NCBI RefSeq assembly: GCF_000210295.1
Contig: NC_026738.1
Location: 1,116,001 to 1,180,000 of the forward strand
DNA from: Trypanosoma brucei gambiense DAL972
Lineage: Eukaryota > Euglenozoa > Kinetoplastea > Trypanosomatida > Trypanosomatidae
DNA: 64,000 nucleotides
Direction of reading: 5' to 3'
Each line of letters opens with the position of its first letter. The stretch's first letter is position 1. Below, piece by piece: positions 57,598-64,000 of the stretch. Below the pieces are notes generated by a model that was not told the origin of the DNA, ran no database searches, and saw only the letters and a list, made by a program, of their open reading frames with translations. Both the position numbers and the translations under genes were made by a program.

Positions 57598-58380
57598 ATG
57601 TCCACCGGCCAACTTTCAGCGGATGCGGTGAAATACCTTGAGGAGAAGCGTGTCACTTACCTGCTGGAGGAACTCTTTCACGATGTGCTGCGGAACCTTC
57701 CCGAAAACCCCTTAGAGTTCCTTCTTAAAGCGCTGGAACGTAAAACCACATTGCATCTCATAATTGTGGGCCCTCCGGGCAGTGGCAAACAGACGCAGGC
57801 CCGTCGCATCGCAAAGAGGTATGATGCGGTACATGTTCGCGCACAGGATATTTTTCTCAACGAAGTAAAGAGACGCACACCCGAGGGAGAAATCATAGAG
57901 CGCTGCATGCGAGATGGCGAGCAGGTGCCCTCACATATTTCCTCAGAACTTGTCATTAGGCGGCTTCGCGAGGATGATGTTGTCAAAAGGGGGTGGGTGC
58001 TTGACGGATTCCCGCAAACGCGCTCACAGGCACTGCGTCTTCAGACAGCGGGACTTTCACCTCTTCTTTTCGTTATGCTCGATGTTGGGAACGAGGTGTC
58101 GGTAAAACGCTGCGCAGGCCGTCGGTACGAACCCATAACGCGGAATATTTATCATATCGAGTATTTGCCGGCACCAAGCGGCATGCATTTGGAGCTCATG
58201 TCTCCCGATGACGAATCGAGGGCTGCTGTGGCGAGCAGGTGGAAATACTTCGATGCTAGGCGGGGTGAGCTCGTTGGTTGTTATGAACCAATGTACGTTC
58301 GCATCGATGGTGACCGACCATTTGACACTGTATTCGCTGAGGTATGCGAGCAGGTGGACTCGAGGTTTGTTTCAGTGTAA
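57598..58380 (+). CDS. Adenylate kinase with RII-like docking N-terminus
   Basis: This 260-residue kinase has GPPGSGKQT (Lys64), the AMP-site arginine in RAQDIF-x-x-EVKRR, GWVLDGFPQTRSQA, and a lid segment RCAGRRYEPITRNIYHIEYLPAP. It interconverts ATP, AMP and ADP. The first 48 residues, YLEEKRVTYLLEELFHDVLR then ENPLEFLLKALE, match the RII-alpha/Dpy-30-like dimerisation and docking segment. Such N-terminal extensions are known for flagellar adenylate kinases of T. brucei and for metazoan AK7/AK8. That suggests anchoring in the axoneme to buffer ATP locally. T. brucei has several adenylate kinase isoforms, and I cannot say which this is. The start is the first ATG after the predicted acceptor. 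Confidence 0.9.
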   Translation: MSTGQLSADAVKYLEEKRVTYLLEELFHDVLRNLPENPLEFLLKALERKTTLHLIIVGPPGSGKQTQARRIAKRYDAVHVRAQDIFLNEVKRRTPEGEIIERCMRDGEQVPSHISSELVIRRLREDDVVKRGWVLDGFPQTRSQALRLQTAGLSPLLFVMLDVGNEVSVKRCAGRRYEPITRNIYHIEYLPAPSGMHLELMSPDDESRAAVASRWKYFDARRGELVGCYEPMYVRIDGDRPFDTVFAEVCEQVDSRFVSV

Positions 58381-58922
58381 TGTTGGCGCGTGAGGCAAGA
58401 AATAATGGTGAATTAAAGAACCGCGCAACGTTCTTTGGGCTCTTGGTGGGAATACTCTCGAATGCACAAAGAAAAGGGAACATATGTATTGTAGAAGGAA
58501 GGAAATGAAAGGAGGAAACAATGGATGTTTGCGGCGCCTGCAAGTTCCGCCAGAGACATGCAACCGCCTGCGGTGGATTTGGCCGCGCATGTCGGTTGGA
58601 TATATTGTTTCTCTACCATCTCCCTTCCTAGCTTAGGTATTTGGTTGTGGATGCTCTACTTTTTCTTTCTTCCCCCCTTTCAAAAATAATTACCATCCTT
58701 AAATGGTGGCGAAGACTAATTTCTTTTTCTTTTCCTTCTTCTTAGGGCTCACTACTTGTTTCAGTGTGGCCAAGCTGTTTTGAAAACTTCAAAACGAAGA
58801 GGAATAATAAAGAAAGACACTGGAAGAAGTAAGCATTAACCTCCCGTTGTGGTGAGTACGCGCCAGCTCGGGTTCCAAGCTGTAGTAACTTAAACGATTT
58901 CCGCGTTGTTGGTAGATACGAA
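58381..58922. other. Intergenic spacer
   Basis: No gene is supported. It contains the pyrimidine tract for the uL15m gene. Confidence 0.5.
58720..58745 (+). promoter_or_regulatory. Predicted trans-splice acceptor for uL15m
   Basis: A 24-nt T/C tract is followed by AG at 58744-58745. The ATG at 58923 is about 177 nt downstream. Confidence 0.6.
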
Positions 58923-60047
58923 ATGCTCTCTGTGAGTCCGCCACTTCGGCGTTACCGCCTTTTCCATCCGCGGCGGGAGGCGATACCGATGCATATGTGC
59001 CCTGCTAAGACAATATTTCCGCTCATTAACAGCAACAATCTCCTTGTGAAGACGCGTAACAGTTGGGAGGACTTCACTGGGAGAAAAGAGTTCGATGAAG
59101 ATCACCCACTTCCAGTTGTTGGGTCGCGACTAAATGGCCGCACCACGCAACATAAATGGAACCACTGGGATCAATACCTCAACCCACAAATCACACAGTC
59201 GATTAAAGACTTAACACCAACTCCCGAATATGTGGGAATGCGCTGCGGCCACAATATGATCAAAATGGGATGGATGAAAATAGGCGGGAGCTGGAAGTAT
59301 TCAAGGGGATACAATGACAGACGCCGAGTGTTCGCAAGAGGGCAATGGCAGGAACGTAAAATGACTCCCCGCTTCATGCTTGCGCCTCGTGTCTCAGCCG
59401 GTGGCCCTCGCAATCGTTACGAAGGAAAGTTGGTGTTTTCTCCACTGAGGCTCAGCAAACTTCTTTGGGCCATCGATACAGGTCGAATAAACCCCAATGA
59501 AGTGATAACACTGTACCACCTGCGGCAGGCCAATGTTGTGGGGGAACGCGAAATTGTGTGGCCTGGATTTGTGCTTATAAGCAATGGTGTGCGCCGTGTA
59601 CCTTACCCCATTCATATCGAATTACAAAATGCATCGGCTGAGAGCATTCGTCTTATTGAAGAGGCGGGTGGTTCCTTCACGTGTGTATATATGACGCATG
59701 AAGGTCTTTACCAGGAACTGCATCCCGAGGAATATCCAATATTTATGGACCAGGAACTGCCGGAGCGCCGCGGCCTCGAGAGTTTAGCGACAAACCCCAG
59801 CAAACGTGGTTGGTTGACACGCTGGTATGAAGACAGCAGTAAATACGCACATCCCGCCGCGGGGCGCCGCTATTCTCATTATCTGAAACCGCCGACCGAA
59901 CGAGATTTCCCCGCCACAGTGGAGGAATATGAAATGGTGAAACATCATCAAAAATGGCACCTCAATCAACCGGGAACCGGAACGTTGCTTCCTTGGCATT
60001 CTTACAACACGGCGGATTTGGTAAAGCGAGCGGCAGGTCGTTTGTAG
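58923..60047 (+). CDS. Mitochondrial large-subunit ribosomal protein uL15m
   Basis: This 374-residue protein has the uL15 core. A glycine- and basic-rich linker (GGSWKYSRGYNDRRRVFARGQWQERK) matches the G-x-x-GRG region of bacterial L15. The later strand-helix unit, EVITLYHLRQANVVGEREIVW and then IHIELQNASAESIRLIEEAGGSFT, is the conserved C-terminal uL15 domain ending in IE-x-AGG. The basic start (MLSVSPPLRRYRLFHPRR) is a likely mitochondrial presequence, and the protein is much longer than bacterial L15 (about 145), as is normal for trypanosomatid mitoribosomes. It acts in the mitochondrial large subunit. It is the last intact gene in the window. Confidence 0.88.
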   Translation: MLSVSPPLRRYRLFHPRREAIPMHMCPAKTIFPLINSNNLLVKTRNSWEDFTGRKEFDEDHPLPVVGSRLNGRTTQHKWNHWDQYLNPQITQSIKDLTPTPEYVGMRCGHNMIKMGWMKIGGSWKYSRGYNDRRRVFARGQWQERKMTPRFMLAPRVSAGGPRNRYEGKLVFSPLRLSKLLWAIDTGRINPNEVITLYHLRQANVVGEREIVWPGFVLISNGVRRVPYPIHIELQNASAESIRLIEEAGGSFTCVYMTHEGLYQELHPEEYPIFMDQELPERRGLESLATNPSKRGWLTRWYEDSSKYAHPAAGRRYSHYLKPPTERDFPATVEEYEMVKHHQKWHLNQPGTGTLLPWHSYNTADLVKRAAGRL

Positions 60048-60435
60048 AGATAGATGCCGCCGATTTTTTCTTCTTTTTGCGTTTCGCCTTGCCACAATAT
60101 GCGCGGCTGGGCAGTCTACACATGGAATTGAAAGGAACTTTTGCGCTTTGGGGGGAGGGGTTGGGGTTGTTGACACTTGGTTTGTTGTTGTTGTTGTCGT
60201 TGGTATGGCGAAATAATGTGTTTAATTGTTTTCGGTCGTTCGCTCACATTCCCATATCCTTTCGGCAAAAAAGTACAGGAGTGGTGCGGGAAGAAATCTT
60301 TGTTTTTTTTTTTTGAAAACTTGCGTCGGGAATGCGTTGGGCTTACGTTTTTTCTCGGATTGGTAACCTTCACCCCTCTTTTTTTCTATTACTCAGCAGT
60401 CGTCTGCAAGAGGGTGTAACTTTTAAGTGCCAAAC
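60048..60435. other. Spacer between uL15m and the retroelement relic
   Basis: No gene is supported. A T/G repeat near 60180-60200 and a T12 run near 60303-60314. Confidence 0.5.
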
Positions 60436-61643
60436 ATGCTTGACTCAGTACGCCCACCGCTAACGGAAGTCGAGTGGTTGAAAAGTGTCAGAGCTTTTAT
60501 GGAGTTTGTTCGAGAAAAGGGGCCAATTCCTTTCCAATTTGATTTTTGACTTGCTCGAAACCCCAGACTAATTTATCACGTGGATGGTCAACTGACAATT
60601 GAAAACGGGAATCTAATGGTTTATTTTGACCAACAGCATAAAATGGAGATGGCTTCATGAAGACAATCAATGGTAAGCTTCACATTTCCAAGGAATGCGG
60701 ATTTCCCCATGGAAATTGAAGAGGCGCGAGCAGCTCTACAGACGGAGTGGGCGACAACATTGGGAGCCACAGAATCAGCGCTTTATTATCAGTTTGAAAG
60801 TGCATGTGCCCAAATGGTTGATGAAAATTTTCGGGTGCAACCGAATGCAAGCGAACTGCTGCTTTGGTGCATGCAGCAGCAACTAACGCAAATGCAAGAA
60901 AAAATAAAACGGCAGGCGGAAACGATTGAAGCGTTGCAGAAACAGATGACGGCTCCAGAAGGGAAAAAAGGGTTAAAGAAGAAAAGAGCCAGCAACGTCC
61001 CGGAAATGATGATGATGGAAAGTTTAAACTTATGGACCAATGGGTATTGGAGGGACACACGGAACAACAGGCGACAACAACTGCTCCTCTTCCCAGAGTG
61101 GTAAGTATGAGAGGTGCTTTCCAGGGCTTACGAGAGAAGGCGTCGCCGTTTGGGATAAGAAGAGAGGAAAAGATGCGCTCCTTTGATGGCGCAGTGGAAT
61201 ACACGAAGTACAGGGGCCCCAATCAACTTATCACGGCTTACCAATATGTGTTCCCCGCGACTGTATCACCGGACCCAGTGTACAGGGAAACACGGAAAAT
61301 CTTTGTGTCATGGCTTATGGGACCGCAGAATGGAATCATATCAGAGGGGTATTAACGATTGGGAAAACACTTTTATACGCAGTTGCGCTTGATTCAAACT
61401 GTTTAAGACAACCCTGGGGTGAGAATGCAGGATATCCGCGACGCTATAGAATTCCCTCACAGAAAGGAAGACATATTCCTGCAATCCGCTCTAAAAGCAA
61501 AGAAACAGAAACAATCGATTCCATTGAACCAGTCACGATGTTACACATGCGGTCGAGTGGGGCATTACAGTGCAACCTTTAGGATGAACAAGACGGCATC
61601 AGAAAAGAGACCAAAAAGATACAACAGACCCCCGAAGCAATGA
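60436..61643 (+). pseudogene. Gag-like ORF of the retroelement, with stops and frameshift
   Basis: From the ATG at 60436 one frame continues to about 61020, interrupted by TGA at 60547 and TGA at 60658. It includes a helical segment (KIKRQAETIEALQKQ near 60902-60946) and basic runs. Around 61000-61030 the coding character passes to another frame (61032-61355), stops, and resumes at 61419-61643. That part carries CYTCGRVGHYSATF, a CCHC-type zinc knuckle whose fourth ligand is Phe instead of Cys. I infer a decayed gag. It is not expected to be translated. Confidence 0.55.
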
Positions 61644-62076
61644 ACTCAAACGCCCTTAATGATAGCGTAGCTAAAGTTTCACAAAATAAATGCCTTGGGA
61701 ACCATTTTGCAGTGGAAAAACATAAGCCGTGCAGGAGGAAATAACCCGAAAAAAGGCGAGAGCAGCATGGCACATGAAAATAAAACATTCCGCAACAGCC
61801 GATCAACGGATGGGGAGGGGTTTTCCACAAGGAGGTAGAGTGGCTCTGAGAACGGTTTTACACCGAAAAACAGCAGCAGAATCTATCAACGGAGTAAGCA
61901 TTATTATTTCAGTTCCCACACGAAATGATCCATACATCTTGGCGTTGGCCTCAGAAGCCAACAGAATAGCAATGTGAATGTGGGAATGATTTCCCTTCCG
62001 TGGATACCACAGAGGATGATGCAAGCAGCGAGTAAACGATTTGATGAGGTTTGGAGCATTATGAATAGCACAGATT
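61644..62076 (+). other. Weakly coding-like link between gag-like and RT-like traces
   Basis: Short coding-like tracts occur in more than one frame (for example around 61729-61977 and 61975-62100), but I cannot assign a domain. In VIPER the tyrosine recombinase lies between gag and RT. Only about 430 nt remain here, so it must be mostly absent if this is VIPER. Confidence 0.4.
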
Positions 62077-63480
62077 ATGTGGAGAGAGAAAGTAACAAAC
62101 AGGGAATCTGAAATTGCGCGTTGTGGAAAAGGATGCCCAAATAATGAAGCAGCCGCGTATTATTGGCACAGTTTCAGAGAGACATACGACAGGATGGGTT
62201 GTGTGCCATTCTTTGTGATGGAGGAAAAACAGAATTGGAAGAAGGCGTTGATTTATTGCATGACCAAAGACCAAGAAGAAAATGGATGATTATGAGGTAT
62301 ATCTCCCATTGGGTCGCTTTTCCCAGTATTTAAATACTCTCCATGGCCAGTCGGTGGCATTGTTTGATCTAAAGTCGTTCCTCTCCCAAGTGAAGTTGCC
62401 TAAGGATATTCGGCTGGGGTTCCGATGCCTTAGCGAAAGTGAGGAACTATTGAATTTGAATCGACTCCCCATCAGTTAATAAAGGAGAATCCTGGAATTT
62501 TACACACCATAACAAGGGTCTTTTCAGAAGACGCCGATGTCGTGAGGCTGCAGCAGGCGACCCCTGAAATATTGAGGACTCAAACATGGATATGCAACAT
62601 ATTTATTAGTGTGAGGCACATGACGTGGTTAAATGTCGTGGAAACAAAATAGTTACGAACATGGAGGAATGTGGGGCACAACCATTGTTGATCTGCAAAA
62701 GATGATACAACAATGCGATTTAATTGGAGTTTTAGTTTAACCATGAAAAGCAGACAGTATGGCTGGGACAACGAAAGTGATACAACAATTCCGAGTATCC
62801 CTTGCTATATGAAAAAAACTACCATAGAATAAATGGAAACTGTTGTATCATGCATGATGTACGCGGCAGCAGGAGTGAAAAAAAACAATAGCTTTCTCCT
62901 TACTACTACTACTACTTATTTTTTAAATGGTAACATCATATTTGTCATGATGCAATACGGTCCTGATGCGACCCAATAATTTAACCGTGCCACCACACAC
63001 ACAAATACACACATGCGCTACAGCTGACACAAAAATGGATGTGCATTTTAGTAAAGAAAACACCAGTGAGCAAGCAGCGAGTTGTAGCAACTGTGGCCAT
63101 GATGGTAACGGATGCTTCCATGCAAGGGTGATGGGAGTGGTTTTATAATTCCTCAATTCGGGAAAGAAGTTCTTAACTGCAAGTGGTGCTTGTGAAACTG
63201 CGGTCCACTTGTTAATATTTGTCTTCTGAAAGAGATGGAAGAGTCTCGTACATGTATGCGTGAACAACACTACTATGATTCATGTTATTATTTTAAAAAA
63301 TATGGTGGGAATTGCAACACACATTCGAATGCCAATGGTTCATGAGGCTTTAGCCATAGATGGAGTGTGCTGCAAAATGGAAAGATTAATTCTGCATGGA
63401 GTTTCACGTGACCTCAGAAGGATAACCTGCGGCCATCCAGAGAGCAAGTAAAGGGAAGCGCTGGAGGTGAGTGAATGCGC
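62077..63480 (+). pseudogene. Reverse transcriptase and RNase H traces of the retroelement
   Basis: A frame at 62077-62289 has a gene-like composition and is followed, after frame changes, by a reverse-transcriptase-like block at 62282-62479 (LPLGRF, LFDLKSFLSQVKLP, LNRLP). Another open tract follows at 62485-62652 (PGILHTITRVF, IFISVR) and then NHEKQTVWLGQR near 62745-62777. An RNase H-like block comes later, with TDAS at 63108-63119, a TGA at 63129, an NNTTM trace near 63263 and YYFKKYGG near 63288. The YxDD active site was not found. It is multiply frameshifted and cannot make protein. Confidence 0.5.
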
Positions 63481-64000
63481 TTTCAGACACTTCCACATCG
63501 TAAATCATAGTGGTGGTTAAATGATTATATCGTTTTCTCTTTTTTTTTCAGATATGACTCACATCTAATCAAAGCACATTGTTTGAGAGGAAATATTATT
63601 TTTTCTCTTCCTTGTTATTCTTTCTATTAACTCTGTTAGAGGGAAATCAGGCTAGACCATTCCTTCTACTTGATACTAGAAGCCACTCACCGGTTTTGTC
63701 GATTGTCATCTCCTGTTCGTGCTCTTTTCCTATTATTATTTTTCTTTTTTTTTTCAGGGCGGGATGTGCGTCTGCAGCGTCATTTAGGCCGTCTTTAACC
63801 ACTGAACGAGGCAAAAGAGGTTTTGAAACAAGGTTAAATGCAGACAACCTTCTTCGCAATGGGGAAAAAAAAATTGAACACCACCGAGTGGCGTCAGTGA
63901 TGACGCTGCGCTTTGGAAAACCGGTGCATTATATTTGGGAACAAGGGTAGAAGGCGACATAGAGCTTATTTGTTTGTTTTTAGTGCCCTGTTCCTTTTTG
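63481..64000. other. End of window, unassigned
   Basis: A T/C tract ending in CAG near 63742-63758 looks like a trans-splice acceptor. A short open frame to 63950 follows, but it includes the tract itself and has no recognised domain. If a gene starts here it lies beyond the window. Confidence 0.35.

Larger units (their letters stand above)
60436..63480 (+). mobile_element. Degenerate retrotransposon relic, VIPER/DIRS-like
   Basis: About 3 kb with coding-like tracts in shifting frames broken by stops and frameshifts. In order I see a gag-like region with a broken CCHC knuckle (60436-61643), a reverse transcriptase trace beginning near 62270 (LFDLKSF at 62360-62380), and an RNase H trace (TDAS at 63108, then YYFKKYGG near 63288). 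The style resembles tyrosine-recombinase retroelements of the VIPER/DIRS/Ngaro type. The tyrosine recombinase itself and terminal repeats were not found, so only a remnant may remain. An LTR-type element is the main alternative. Boundaries are approximate. Confidence 0.6.

Noticed and set aside
1..64000. CRISPR arrays, tRNA or rRNA genes
   Set aside because: I saw no spaced repeats and no recognisable tRNA B-box in context or rRNA core sequence; the eukaryotic setting makes CRISPR irrelevant.

Overview
The window is nuclear DNA of a kinetoplastid, most likely the Trypanosoma brucei group. All 26 recognisable gene loci lie on the + strand in one head-to-tail array without introns. Intergenic DNA is AT-rich and full of pyrimidine tracts, as expected for one polycistronic unit processed by spliced-leader trans-splicing. 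Gene content and order (pyrimidine cluster, XRNB, PEX6, PRMT6) match what I recall of T. brucei chromosome 5. That assignment is from memory, not from a search.

Layout. 0-10 kb: a SPO11 locus broken by a frameshift, a Tc-38/p38-type mitochondrial protein, a nicotinamide-riboside-kinase-like P-loop kinase and a tetraspanin-like membrane protein, separated by long low-complexity gaps. 11.8-24.4 kb: the de novo pyrimidine cluster, with CPS II, the OMPDC-OPRT fusion ending in the glycosomal signal SKL, aspartate carbamoyltransferase and fumarate-type dihydroorotate dehydrogenase. Dihydroorotase, the third step, is absent. A free-standing C-terminal argininosuccinate-synthase-like ORF starts 17 nt after CPS II. 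25.4-41.1 kb: a possible mitochondrial protein, the XRN-type exonuclease XRNB with a lysine-rich ORF overlapping its stop codon, a TTLL1-like tubulin polyglutamylase, another possible mitochondrial protein, a MORN-repeat multi-pass membrane protein and a second Tc-38 paralogue. 41.6-60.0 kb: a small HMG-like ORF, a KLHDC4-type kelch protein, a Myb/SANT protein that may be a SNAPc subunit, the peroxin PEX6, an MFS transporter, a DEAD-box helicase, a 2OG-Fe(II) dioxygenase, PRMT6, an adenylate kinase with an RII-like docking segment, and mitoribosomal uL15m.

60.4-63.5 kb: a decayed retrotransposon with traces of a gag-like ORF containing a broken zinc knuckle, a reverse transcriptase and an RNase H. 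Its style suggests the tyrosine-recombinase VIPER/DIRS group. No intact mobile gene remains.

The points most worth a second look are the frameshifted SPO11, the orphan argininosuccinate-synthase domain pressed against CPS II, the XRNB/lysine-rich ATGA overlap, the missing dihydroorotase and the retroelement relic. I found no tRNA, rRNA, CRISPR array or intact transposon.
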